Shown: positions 47,209 through 58,939, counted from the first letter of the stretch. The stretch: DNA of 64,000 nucleotides from Sabethes cyaneus (GCF_943734655.1 NC_071354.1:48627544-48691543); one strand, 5' to 3'. Notes: generated from the letters alone by a model not told the origin. Numbers and translations are program-made.

Positions 47209-47633
47209 TTTCCCATTTACAACAGCCTCGAAACGAACTTACACTCATGAACAACTGACTGGCAAAATTCTGGTCACTTGTGGCGTCCGAGATGGCGCAA
47301 TGTATTAGGATATATAGGCTTCCCGACAAACAGTTTTTTGAATAGTACCTCATTAAACCATTGTATAGCCAGTTACCAGGTAACAACCGCTTGATAAGCT
47401 GTTATTCAACGAAAATCTTTGTTGAGTTGCAACGCGGAACGCTCGGGTTCAAACCCAGCAGCAGTATGTAATAGTTTAAGAGTTTCTTTATGTAGTCTAT
47501 TTTAATCGCATGAAACGAATTTACAAAAGTTAGGAGTAAGTAGAAGCCTAGAGCGGTTGGCCACTCAGCACATTATGCCGCGGCACATTTTGGCATACGT
47601 CCATACAAAAACAAACCTGAGATTTTCGAAAAA
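47209..47633. other. No gene recognised
   Basis: A GGGTTCAAACCC string at about 47451 resembles a tRNA box B, but no cloverleaf or box A fits well. Confidence 0.35.
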
Positions 47634-49034
47634 ATGGATTGCAACATAGATTTGGTAAGTGAGTGATATAAAATAATTTCTTCTTAATAATAACACGTTG
47701 CTGCGTCTGCGTATCTTCTAGAACTTTTTTTGGATCACCTTAGAGGAGGCGTATGGGGCCATTAATAGCCATAATAAGAATATCCTGCGCATCCAAAATC
47801 TATGCAGTCAGTCGCTTGGAAGACTGACCAGAGAAAATATTTGGATCATCGAGGAGGATATGCGCGGTATGGCCGAGTTCCTTAGAGAAGAAGCAGCAGC
47901 GGGCGGAACACCACTTCAAGATATATATAGAAAAAAATTTGCAAAGCATCCTGAAAGTTTTAAATTCCTAGAAGGCATTTACCGTCTTGGAATCAACCAT
48001 TTTTTGAAAAGAACGAAAAAATATCAACGAATGCTAGAGATACGGATCTCCAAGCTCGGAGATTGCAAACTAAAATACACATGTATTTTTCCTCGCTGTG
48101 AGTATTCAGTTCTATTTAGTTTACTGTTTTAAAGCTAATACCTGCTTAATTAACTTTATTTATAGAAAATATTAGGACAACTGTTTTGAAAATTTTTTGA
48201 ATCAACTGTTAGACATTCAGGCGACAAAATCCAGGCTTATGTAACGTGTTCTCTTTGTGATGAGAGCAAGAGTAGGCAATCAAAAATATCACTTAGCATG
48301 GATGCAACAGGAAGCTGGCATATATTTGCATTCAAGCGACACTGTGAAACATTTCACATCCATCTGCCGCGTGCATCGAAAGGGAAACGTCATGCAACAA
48401 CAGCTAATGTTACTGATAAAGACAGTCCAGTGAAACGATTTGTCCCGGAATCATCGGCTAGTGCCACAACTGCTATATTAGATGCTGCCAGATGTTGAAC
48501 TAGATCCGTTGTATTTTGTTAACATCGAGAAAGACGTTGAGTGAAGCACTTAGCACACGTTGTCTGATACAGAATCAGATCCGCAGCCTGGTTTTGAACA
48601 AGATCTGCAGCCTTTTGTTACCGATGGAACCGCAAAGATGGAATAGCGAAACGCTCAGATATACGTTGCCCGATACAGAAGCAGGTCCACAGCCAGTTGG
48701 ACAAGAGGAGACCGACGGTGACATAATCGAATATTTGGATGAATCATTCGATGGAACTATGTATAAATCACGAGGTACGTTTAAATTGCCAAGTCGAATT
48801 ACAGGGAGTGGTTCTTTATTCATATTACGTGAAATGAAGACAATGTTCTGTCTTTCGTAATTCATTACCTTATACATTTTTAAAAGCTGATCATTTCTAA
48901 TTACACTTGATTAACCCACATATTTTTTCAATGTTTTAGGTGTATCACAAACAGAACAAGACCACGAGTACAACGCCAAAGAAAGGAATATCATCTTCGA
49001 TTTGAAAACTGGATACAACTCAGTTCCTTTTTGA
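47634..49034 (+). pseudogene. Spliced BED-finger-like gene, frame-broken, cut into by the inverted repeat
   Basis: Exon 1 47634-47654 (MDCNIDL, donor GTAAGT), exon 2 47722-48097 (acceptor TTCTAG; NFFWITLEEAYGAINSHN..., donor GTGAGT), exon 3 from 48221 (acceptor TTCAG) and a last exon 48940-49034 (acceptor TTTTAG). Junctions 1-2 and 2-3 keep the frame. Exon 3 encodes VTCSLCDE...FAFKRHCETFH, a C-x2-C...H-x4-H pattern like a BED zinc finger, common in hAT transposases and their domesticated relatives. The frame then breaks near 48480-48500 and again further on. Three acidic repeats follow (LPDVELDPLYF, LSDTESDPQPGFEQ, LPDTEAGPQPVGQEE) in different frames before the donor at about 48774. Position 48977 in the last exon is the outer edge of the giant inverted repeat. 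Function unknown. Confidence 0.5.
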
Positions 49035-49770
49035 CTGCCATCTAGTGGTAACAGGAACGCTTTTTACACGGAAAAAATTATACCACTTTCAATAGACCTG
49101 TCAAATATTCTGGTATAAATTAACGATGTGCGAGATAACAGGTTCACCCTTGTAAAGCGGCTTGTGTTTTGTGTGAAATTTTTTTTGCAGATGTTTATAA
49201 ATTTTTTTCACACAACTACTTCAATCCTACCAGAAGCATAATGAATATACCTTGTATTCGCACTTAAAATCGATCCGATACAAATCGTTATGAGCGACGG
49301 TCCCTCGCATAATTTTAAACTGTGAAAATAACGTACATAAATGTTACATTTAAAGCGACAGTAGTACGCAATGATTTGTTAATGAGTCAAAGTATCAAAT
49401 TGCGGTGAGCAAAGTTACCATAAGCATGAAAATATTTTCAAACACACATATTTCTACATGTTGGAACCAATTAAGTCAGTCCGGTATCACCAATACACTC
49501 TCACATATGATTTGACAATAGCCCCATACTGATGGGCCCATCGATGCTGGCCCCGAAACAATGGCAGCTCCATAGAATTTCTATGAAATGATTTCCCGCC
49601 CAGTGCTTTTGACGTCTAGATTTCAACCACAGAAAAATGGCTATGTACCGGGGGTCAAATTATGTCCATTTAATAGGCTAAGGCGAACCAGCCGCGGAGC
49701 GTTACAGCCGTTAAAGCGGTCCGTCTTAGCGTTCTTATCAGAGAATTGTACTTCGAACAAAGAGGCTCTA

Positions 49771-49985
49771 TCCAGCTTTTTACGAGCCATAATGACGGAC
49801 ATGTTCGTAATATTTAAACAGCATTTTTGACATTTCCCTAATACATCGTAGGTTTTCTTTCCGTACATTCCTTTAGTTTTACCGTGAATGCGCGGAAAGA
49901 AAACGTGCGATGTATTAGGGAAATGTCACAAATGTTGGTCAAATATTACGAACACGTCCGCCATTATGACTCGTAAAAAGCTGGA
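49771..49985. repeat. 215-bp foldback MITE in the left arm
   Basis: Starts TCCAGCTTTTTACGAGCCAT and ends with its inverse (ACTCGTAAAAAGCTGGA); the two halves (about 106 bp each) are near-perfect inverts. Related single arm at 11600-11720. Confidence 0.85.
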
Positions 49986-50040
49986 TTTGTGTCAAATTTC
50001 ATACACGTGTGCGTTAATATAGATGCTGATTGATCTAGAT

Positions 50041-52533
50041 CAGTGATGGCCAAACTGCGGCCCGCGGGCCGCATGTGGCCCTTCAAAATGATCTATGCGG
50101 CCCGCGAACTGATCTGAAAGATGGTGAACTTATGAGAAATTTTTTTGATGGCATAGGAGTCCCTGAGTTTAGTCGTAATGCCTCGTGCGTGTTATGAATC
50201 TGAATGCTTTCCGGTTTAAATCTTGTGGCGATTCCTACAAAATGTTTTTTGCTGTCGCATATTTTACATTTTGTTATGCACAAGAATGGTCAGAGATTAT
50301 TGCGGCCCGCGGCATTCATGGGCGATCTGATTTGGCCCGCACCGTGCCTATGCCTGGGCACCACATGAAGTGATAAACCAAAAACGATCGGTGCCAAAAA
50401 TGAAACGAACTGATCTATTGAACTTAGAGAAAAAACAAGCAGGTTCCATTTTGCTAAACGTCTAAGTTGTGCAATTTTGACAGGTAGCAGGTAGAGGAAC
50501 AACCTGTATTCGAAAGTCCTTCCACTAAAATCATTTTATCTATTAACGGCTTCCAAGTTCCAAATCAGCTTCGTTCTAAAGAACTGAAATCTTAATTTCA
50601 GTTTCAATTACTGATATGTGCCAAGCCGATATTTTATTTTAGATTTCAAAACAGTAAAATCTTTATTATACTGCATCACTTTTCTACTCCGATTATAACT
50701 TTTCAATAATATCTTCTTTAAGTTGTCATTAACAACAATCCTTATTAACCAGGTAGAACTGTAGAGCTAACGGTCAATTCAAAGCATAGAAAAATATTAT
50801 ACCACTTTGTACCACAGTCAAAGTGGCATAAATGTGCACGGTCTGAGAAACTTACTCGAAGTAAGAAAAAATCGTTGCTGATTTTTGCATTCCTTTTGTG
50901 GTCAGTTTTTGAATTCGCTTTTACTTGAAGTTGATCTTCCGTTCTGTGTATATATCCTTCTCGGGTGTCTGTGGTATGCTTTGCAACATGCCGTTTTAAA
51001 GTCTTTGAACTGGGAAGTACCATGTTTGCTCTTCTGAATTGAGAATTGCTGTTTCCAGCAGTCATCAATTCATATACAGCCACATCAAATTCGGACCCTG
51101 TATACCGCATTCCATTTGGCTTACATAATTGTGATCTTGCATTGAGTGTAACGTGAAGATTTAGAAGAGAACTAGAATTTCTGTTGTCGGCCACTTTATT
51201 TAGTATGTTGAGACGTTCGACCGGCTGGTCCCTACAACTTAGGTTTCCGCAATATTTACAGATTCTGTAAAATAAATATATAGAGTAACGTTTATGTTTT
51301 GACCAGAGCATTTCCGGTATATATTATTGACAACTTCCTTTTGATTTTGCCATAAGTGGCTAAAAATGGGCTGTATGAATAAAACAGTTAACTTAGCTTC
51401 CTCCATAAGATTTACCCGGGGAAAGCAAAGCACTGTTTTTTTTTTCATACGGGCTAATATATACCGCTAACGCTCTGACCAAAATATATACGCTTCCCTA
51501 TTTCATTAGAAAGCACTACAAAATATTTATTATGCCGCATTGTTTTCTTGCCATTGGATATTATTTACCTTGTGGACTATATGTTTTTTCTTCAGCAGCG
51601 ACGATTTCAGCTTCAAAAGCGTTGTCACAGAACGGAAGATCAACTTCAAGTAAAAGCGAATTCAAAAACTGACCACAAAAGGAATGCAAAAATCAGCAAC
51701 GATTTTTTCTTACTTCGAGTAAGTTTCTCAGACCGTGCACATTTATGCCACTTTGACTGTGGTACAAAGTGGTATAATATTTTTCTATGCTTTGAATTGA
51801 CCGTTAGCTCTACAGTTCTACCTGGTTAATAAGGATTGTTGTTAATGACAACTTAAAGAAGATATTATTGAAAAGTTATAATCGGAGTAGAAAAGTGATG
51901 CAGTATAATAAAGATTTTACTGTTTTGAAATCTAAAATAAAATATCGGCTTGGCACATATCAGTAATTGAAACTGAAATTAAGATTTCAGTTCTTTAGAA
52001 CGAAGCTGATTTGGAACTTGGAAGCCGTTAATAGATAAAATGATTTTAGTGGAAGGACTTTCGAATACAGGTTGTTCCTCTACCTGCTACCTGTCAAAAT
52101 TGCACAACTTAGACGTTTAGCAAAATGGAACCTGCTTGTTTTTTCTCTAAGTTCAATAGATCAGTTCGTTTCATTTTTGGCACCGATCGTTTTTGGTTTA
52201 TCACTTCATGTGGTGCCCAGGCATAGGCACGGTGCGGGCCAAATCAGATCGCCCATGAATGCCGCGGGCCGCAATAATCTCTGACCATTCTTGTGCATAA
52301 CAAAATGTAAAATATGCGACAGCAAAAAACATTTTGTAGGAATCGCCACAAGATTTAAACCGGAAAGCATTCAGATTCATAACACGCACGAGGCATTACG
52401 ACTAAACTCAGGGACTCCTATGCCATCAAAAAAATTTCTCATAAGTTCACCATCTTTCAGATCAGTTCGCGGGCCGCATAGATCATTTTGAAGGGCCACA
52501 TGCGGCCCGCGGGCCGCAGTTTGGCCATCACTG
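50041..52533. mobile_element. Possible hAT-like element bounded by CAGTGATGGCC ends
   Basis: CAGTGATGGCCAAACTGCGG at 50041 and its inverse ending at 52533, each flanked by ATCTAGAT (50033-50040, 52534-52541). hAT ends and an 8-base duplication would fit, but ATCTAGAT is its own reverse complement and both ends lie in the mirrored arms, so the symmetry alone explains the match. Confidence 0.4.
50950..51311 (-). pseudogene. Transposase-like coding fragment in the palindrome spacer
   Basis: Minus-strand frame through the spacer: YRICKYCGNLSCRDQPVERL, then MRYTGSEFDVAVYELMTAGN and RRANMVLPSSKTLKRHV, running on into the left arm. The CKYC start and the block with LPSSKTL recall the region between DNA-binding and catalytic parts of THAP9/P-like transposases. 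This is a resemblance only. No start, stop or catalytic residues identified. Confidence 0.35.
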
Positions 52534-52588
52534 ATCTAGATCAATCAGCATCTATATTAACGCACACGTGTATGAAATTTGACACAAA

Positions 52589-52803
52589 TCCAGCTTTTTA
52601 CGAGTCATAATGGCGGACGTGTTCGTAATATTTGACCAACATTTGTGACATTTCCCTAATACATCGCACGTTTTCTTTCCGCGCATTCACGGTAAAACTA
52701 AAGGAATGTACGGAAAGAAAACCTACGATGTATTAGGGAAATGTCAAAAATGCTGTTTAAATATTACGAACATGTCCGTCATTATGGCTCGTAAAAAGCT
52801 GGA
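52589..52803. repeat. 215-bp foldback MITE in the right arm
   Basis: Mirror image of 49771-49985. Confidence 0.85.
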
Positions 52804-53597
52804 TAGAGCCTCTTTGTTCGAAGTACAATTCTCTGATAAGAACGCTAAGACGGACCGCTTTAACGGCTGTAACGCTCCGCGGCTGGTTCGCCTTAGCCTA
52901 TTAAATGGACATAATTTGACCCCCGGTACATAGCCATTTTTCTGTGGTTGAAATCTAGACGTCAAAAGCACTGGGCGGGAAATCATTTCATAGAAATTCT
53001 ATGGAGCTGCCATTGTTTCGGGGCCAGCATCGATGGGCCCATCAGTATGGGGCTATTGTCAAATCATATGTGAGAGTGTATTGGTGATACCGGACTGACT
53101 TAATTGGTTCCAACATGTAGAAATATGTGTGTTTGAAAATATTTTCATGCTTATGGTAACTTTGCTCACCGCAATTTGATACTTTGACTCATTAACAAAT
53201 CATTGCGTACTACTGTCGCTTTAAATGTAACATTTATGTACGTTATTTTCACAGTTTAAAATTATGCGAGGGACCGTCGCTCATAACGATTTGTATCGGA
53301 TCGATTTTAAGTGCGAATACAAGGTATATTCATTATGCTTCTGGTAGGATTGAAGTAGTTGTGTGAAAAAAATTTATAAACATCTGCAAAAAAAATTTCA
53401 CACAAAACACAAGCCGCTTTACAAGGGTGAACCTGTTATCTCGCACATCGTTAATTTATACCAGAATATTTGACAGGTCTATTGAAAGTGGTATAATTTT
53501 TTCCGTGTAAAAAGCGTTCCTGTTACCACTAGATGGCAGTCAAAAAGGAACTGAGTTGTATCCAGTTTTCAAATCGAAGATGATATTCCTTTCTTTG

Positions 53598-53999
53598 ATA
53601 TATATATATTTACTAATAATGCGTAAGACCTATTCAGCATTTAATGATCCACACATGTCGCCTGCTAATTTCTTCCTACAGGACTGCTTTGTTATTTGTC
53701 CGTGCATGGCGACAAATTTGTTTAAAGAATCAGAAAACATTAAAACAGTGCCCTACATCTAACGTGTCCCTGAACGCGCATGGCTTGATAAAATTCGTTG
53801 TCAGTTGCCGGTAAGCGGAAAACAGTGGGCCAGTTTATTACAACTCGTTTGTCGAGTCAGCCTTGTGAAACAGCCTTTCGTGAACTTCGTTACATGACAA
53901 CTATTACAAAATCTCCAAATGAAATTACTAATCATCCATCGTAGAAAAACAGAACTGATTTTCCCGTGCCCGCAGAAACAATAGCTAAAAGCACAAAAT
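53598..53999 (+). other. Possible decayed coding region right of the palindrome
   Basis: A frame with NDPHMSPANFFLQDCFVICP and LFKESENIKTVPYI ends at about 53761; the next frame reads RVPERAWLDKIRCQLPVSGK. This looks like one broken ORF, possibly upstream exons of the candidate gene at 54000. No domain known. Confidence 0.3.
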
Positions 54000-54442
54000 A
54001 TGCCGTCACATGACCTACCTAGTGATACTCAGATCCGCCAAGCGATTGAAAAAGCTGAAAATGAGTTCGATTTCGGGGAAAGCATAGTTGTCAACTCTAA
54101 AACAGAGTCTGAATTTGAATTCGTCTCGTATAGTAAAGGTCTAAATTGTTCGGATTGCAAAGGTAAATCTAAATACTGCTACATATCTCATAAATCTAAT
54201 TTCAATATTCCCAATTCTAAAATTTAGACAGCAATCTTGATAATTACGAGATCAATAAAGTCGCTACTACAAACAATAATCCTGAAGATGAGACGCGCTC
54301 GTCGATCGAAAATGTACCGGAGGAACGAATTATTGAAGATGCTGAGATTTTTAATAAAGGTGGGGGAGAAATCGTTCTACGCCAATGTGCCTCTGGTAAT
54401 CAACATTGGAACGTTTTTTATGTACCTAGAGAGTATAAATGA
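54000..54442 (+). CDS. Small two-exon gene candidate, 125 aa
   Basis: Exon A 54000-54162 (MPSHDLPSDTQIRQAIEKAE..., ends NCSDCK), intron 54163-54227 (GTAAAT...TTTAG, 65 nt, typical fly size), exon B 54228-54442 (SNLDNYEINKVATTNN..., ends VFYVPREYK). Splicing avoids the stop at the end of exon A's open frame and keeps one frame. The product is acidic and Ser/Asn/Glu-rich, without domain or signal peptide. An acceptor-like CAATAG at 53983-53988 suggests that the true 5' end may lie further left. It may be the 3' end of the broken gene at 47634-49034, displaced by the palindrome; that is inference. Confidence 0.4.
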
Positions 54443-54925
54443 AAAGCATATCAACATAAAAAAAATCAACTATGCTCTGGATGCTGACATCGGGTCGATT
54501 TAGGAGATCTAATGACCGGCTAAGGTTACCCAAACAGAATCGGTCAGTAACTGCAAAAAGGAGAAGAAAGCAATTGGAGACTGGATAGCGGTGTATGGCG
54601 ATGTAATCTGCCATGTTACTAACTTTCAATATAAGACCGGTAGACGTAGACAAACTTCGTAGTCTTGCGTAAAAAATCATCAAATTCTTTACCTTTTTGC
54701 CAGGAAAATCTAAAAATTGTCCGCTGACCACGGTTCCTATAGAACGCCCAACGAATGTGCAACGATCGATGTAAACATCTTGCATTGTTGTCAGATCAAC
54801 CAGATGAAAATTAATTTACCAAATAATGTAATTCGGTACAGCGCCGGCATAGTTCGGCACGCTGTTGGTACAGTTCAGTTGCTTTCAAGTCGATTGATAT
54901 AAAACGATTAATATAACCTTGAATA
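54443..54925. other. No gene recognised
   Basis: A 119-residue minus ORF (54785-54426) has no recognisable feature. Confidence 0.3.
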
Positions 54926-55705
54926 TCTATACCTATAAAGAAGGATTTCTGTCTGTCTGTCTGTCCGTATGTTCCTTATACAATCGAAAACTACTGAACC
55001 AATCGGCATGAAAATATGCATGTAGAGGTTTTTTGGGGCCAGAAAAGGTTTTAGTGATGGTTAGAAACCCCTCCCCCCACTAAGAGGGGGGGCTCCCATA
55101 CAAATGAAACACAAATTTCTGCATAACTCGACAACTAATCAAGCAAATAGAACAAAATTTGGCATGTGGGTGTTTTCGGTGACAAGAATTTATTCTATGG
55201 TAAATTAAGACCCCTCCCCTCTTTATATGGGGAATTATAACTCCTCTCCTCTTTAAAAAGGGGGGAGGGGGCTTCCATACAAATTTCCTCATAACTCGAG
55301 AACTAATCAAGCAAATGGAACCAAATTTGGCATGTGGGTGTTTTTGGAGACAAAAATTTTTTCTATGATGAATTGGGACCCCTCCCCGTTTTAGGAGGGG
55401 GGGATCCTATACACATGAAATACAAATTTCCTCATAACTGAAGAACTAATCAAGCAAATGGAACAAAATTTGGCATGTGAAAGTTTTCGAGGGCAAGAAT
55501 ATTTTCTATGGCAAATAAGGACCTCTCCCCACTTTAAGAGGGGGGCTCCTATACAAACGAAATACAAATTTCCTCATAACTCGAGAACTAATCAAGCAAA
55601 TGGAACAAAATTTGGCACGTGGGTGATTTTGGAGACAACAATTTTTTCTATGATGAACTGGGACCCCTCCTCACTTTAGGAGGGGGGGCTCCTATACAAA
55701 TGAAA

Positions 55706-55890
55706 TACACTCAAATCTCGTTTTACGTCCACTATTGGGGGGACGTAAATCAAATCGGTCGTAAAAAAAGTGGACGTTAATTCAAATTTCGGACGTAAAA
55801 CGAGAGGACGTTAATTGAAATTTTGGACGTTAAACGAGAGGACGTTAATTCAAGTTTTGGACGTAAAAAAAGTGGACGAATTGACATAAT
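55706..55890. repeat. ACGTCC-rich repeat insertion
   Basis: CACTCAAATCTCGTTTTACG preceded by TA, then several GGACGTAAAACGAGAGGACG words. A pogo/Tigger-like TIR is conceivable from the TA and the ACGTCC-type end, but no matching right end was found. Confidence 0.4.
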
Positions 55891-55997
55891 TGGTTCCAAC
55901 ATGGAATAACTCGTGATCCTGACCGTATAGCACGTTGGTGTCTTCGACAAAGTTGTTTAGCAGATCAAGGGCTTTTCGTCGGATTGTATGGATTATA

Positions 55998-56815
55998 GAA
56001 TTGTCTCACTACATGGCGCTAGTGTATATGTAGTACTCTTATGCAGGCCATATCTTGCGCTGCTGACTATCTAGAATGTTGCGGTCTTCGGGAAGTTTAC
56101 TCAAATGACTGACACCTTCAAGATGGTATGGAAAATAATGCAGAATTCGCTCATTACGTGGCGCTAGCGTATATGTAGCATTCTTATACAAGCTGTATCT
56201 TGCGCTGCTGACTGTTTAGAAAGTTGCGGTCTTCGGGAAGGTTACTCAAATGACTGCCACCTTCAAGATAGTATGGAAAATAGCGCAGAATTGACTCACT
56301 ACGTGGCGCTAGCGTATATGTAGCATTTTTATACAAGCTCTATCTGGCGCTGCTGACTATCTAGAAAGTTGCGGTCTCCGGGAACGTTACTCAAATGACT
56401 GCCGCCTTCAAGTTGGTATGGAAAATAGCGCAGAATTGACTTACTACGTAGCGCTAGCGTATATGTAGCATTCTTATACAAGCTCTATCTGGCGCTGCTG
56501 ACTATCTAGAATCTTGCGGTCTTCGGGAAGGTTACTCAAATGACTGCCGCCTTCAAAATGGTATGGAAAATATCGCAGAATTGACTCACTACGTGGCGCT
56601 AGCGTATATGTAACATTCTTATACAAGCTCTATCTGGCGTTGCTGATTATTTAGAAAGTTACGGTCTTCGGGAAGGTTTCTCGAATGACTGCCGCCTTCA
56701 ATATGGTATGGAAAATAGCGCAGAATTGACTTACTACGTAGCGCTAGCGTATATGTAGCATTCTTATACAAGCTATACCTTGCTCTGCTGGCTATCTAGA
56801 AAGTTACGGTCTTCA
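55998..56815. repeat. 146-bp satellite-like array, about six copies
   Basis: Units with GGCGCTAGCGTATATGTAGC, TGGCGCTGCTGACTATCTAG and GACTGCCGCCTTCAA begin at about 56010, 56157, 56300, 56447, 56593 and 56740 (period about 146 bp), with little divergence. Confidence 0.85.
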
Positions 56816-58439
56816 GGAAGTTTCGGAAAAATTTCTGTTTTATTTGTATGAGAGTCCTTATCCTCGTACCACAGGGGTAAGGGGTCTCAAAGCATCGTAA
56901 AATAAATTCATGTCTCCAAAAACACCCACAAGCCAAATTTGTTTCCATTTGCTTGATAAGTTCTCGAGTTATGAGGATACTTATATTTCATTTGTATGGG
57001 AGCTCGATAACTCGAGAGCTAATCAAGCAAATGAAACCAAATTTGGCATGTGAAAGTTTTCGAGGGCAAGAATATTTTCTATGGTGAATTAGGACCCCTC
57101 CCAACCTTAAGAGGGGGGGCTCCTATACAAACGAAATACTAATTTCCTCATAACTCGAGAACTAATCAAGCAAATGGAACCAAATTTGGCACGTGGGTGT
57201 TTTTGGAGACAAAATTTTTTTCTATGATGAATTGGGACCCCTACTCAGTTTAGGAGGGGGGGCTCCTATACAAATGAAACTCAAATTTCCTCATAACTCG
57301 AGAACTAATCAAGCAAATAGAACCAAATTTGGCATGTGGAGGTTTCTGGAGGCAAAAATATTTTCTATGGTGAATTAGGACCCCTCCCAACTTTAAGAGG
57401 GGGTGCGTCTACACAAATGAAATACAAATTTCCTCATAATTCGAGAACTAATCAAGCAAATGGAACCATATTTGGCATGTGGGTGTTTTTGGAGGCAACC
57501 ATTTTTTCTATGATGAATTAGGACCCATTACCTTTTTAAGAGGGGGGGCTCTCATACAAACGAAATACAAATTTCCTCATAACTCTAGAACTAATCAAGC
57601 AAATGGAACCAAATTTATAATTTGGGTGTTTTTGTAGGCAAGAATATTTTCTATGGTATATTTTCTATGGATTTCCCCAATTTAAGAGGGGGGGGGGCTC
57701 CTATACAAATGAAATGCAAATTTCCTCTTATCTCGAGAACTAATCAATCAAATGGAACCAAATTTGGCATGTGGGAGTTTTAGATGGCAGAAATTTTTTC
57801 TATGGTGAATTACTACCCCTTCCCCTTTTAAGAGGGGAGCTCCCATACAAATGAAATTCAAATTTCCTTATAACTTGAGAACTAATCAAGCAAATGGAAC
57901 CAAATTTGGCATGTGGGAGATTTTGGAGTCTTGAATTTATTTTACGATAGTTAGAGACCTCTCACCCCTGTGGTAGGGGGATGGACTCTCATACAAATAA
58001 AACAGAAATTTTTGCGAAACTCAAGAACTAATCGAACTCGAGAAATTCGAGACTCTTCCATAAAACATTAGTCAATACAAGACCACAAAAACTATCTATA
58101 GTAACACTAGATCAGCGGTTCCCAACCTTTTTTTGTCCGCGAACCCCCTGACGATATTTCACAAAAAAAATGAACCCCTGCAAAAAAATCAATTCATATG
58201 ACTATGTGTAACATTTTATTGAAGAACATTGACCAAAATAGGTCATCAGAAATGAGAAATCCCTTCTTTGTAAACCATAAACAAATGTCATCGTCATTGT
58301 CCGGGTAGAGCCGAGGTGGCTCGTGATATTTGAAACAATCGTCTTCATTCGACTCGATTCTGGGTTACCAATTTCATATGAGTCTCACTCTGGTTCTGGT
58401 GACCATCCAGAGGTCGCCTAGTCTCGCCGTCGCAAGTTG

Positions 58440-58700
58440 CTTTCGATTTGGTCAAGCCATCTTGCACGTTGGGTCCCTCTGTTGCTGGTGCCGGTGGGGT
58501 TGTTAAAGAGAACTTTTTTCATTCCTGGCTATAACAACAAAGTCATCTGCGAAGTCTAGGAGTGGACTACCTTTGCTAAAAATCGTGCCTCTCGTTTCGA
58601 TGCCCGCTCTTCGGACTATCAAGAGTGATGTTGAAAAGCACACAGGATAGGCCGTCACAGGGACTCGAGAGTGCCCCCGAGATGTGCATGAAACACATTT
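58440..58700 (-). mobile_element. RTE fragment inside the hAT element
   Basis: Minus strand: AGIETRRGTIFSKGSPLLDF-like codons with FADDFVVIAR (about 58590-58515), preceded by a disrupted LLFNITL-like block, then the usual 3' boundary GTTGGGTCCCTCTGTTGCTG. Confidence 0.7.
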
Positions 58701-58939
58701 ACTCAAAATGTAAACAACTGCTTACATTTGATACAACTCTTACATCTCGTACAAATTCTTCATCGAGTGAGCTGTCACAAGAGAACTCAATCAATTTCGT
58801 TCACTTGTCTTTTCAAGGTATGCCCGATCTACTTTAATCTATGCTCCCGCATTCCTGTTTGTATTTGGCGCTAGTGACATCAGTGATGGAGGCTTTGATT
58901 TGAGCGCCAAACATTTCGAAGACTTACAAAGGCACCACT

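Larger units (their letters stand above)
48977..53597. repeat. Giant inverted repeat: two 1,972-bp arms, 677-bp spacer
   Basis: Left arm 48977-50948 and right arm 51626-53597 are reverse complements; every stretch compared by eye is identical, including several ORFs of identical translation in opposite orientation. Arms are exactly equal in length. Outer flanks (ACAACGC at left, ATATATATAT at right) show no target duplication. Arms contain a 215-bp foldback, a hAT-like terminus and part of a gene exon. No transposase ORF for the whole unit. Confidence 0.92.
55080..58050. repeat. Helitron internal tandem repeats (unit about 142-168 bp)
   Basis: Units share CTCATAACTCGAGAACTAAT, CAAGCAAATGGAACCAAATT and GGGACCCCTCCC. 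Starts of ACTAATCAAGC at 55134, 55302, 55445, 55587, then (after other DNA) 57161, 57303, 57448, 57589 and later. A stretch at about 56830-57000 has the same unit in reverse orientation, so the array contains an inversion. Confidence 0.85.

Noticed and set aside
47440..47465. tRNA-like GGGTTCAAACCC
   Set aside because: No matching box A or acceptor stem found.
49588..49830. 80-residue ORF and its mirror at 52744-52986
   Set aside because: Runs into the foldback MITE; identical only because of the inverted repeat. Not supported as genes.
55080..58050. Regularly spaced repeats suggestive of a CRISPR array
   Set aside because: Units of 142-168 bp without short spacers in eukaryotic Helitron DNA; not CRISPR.
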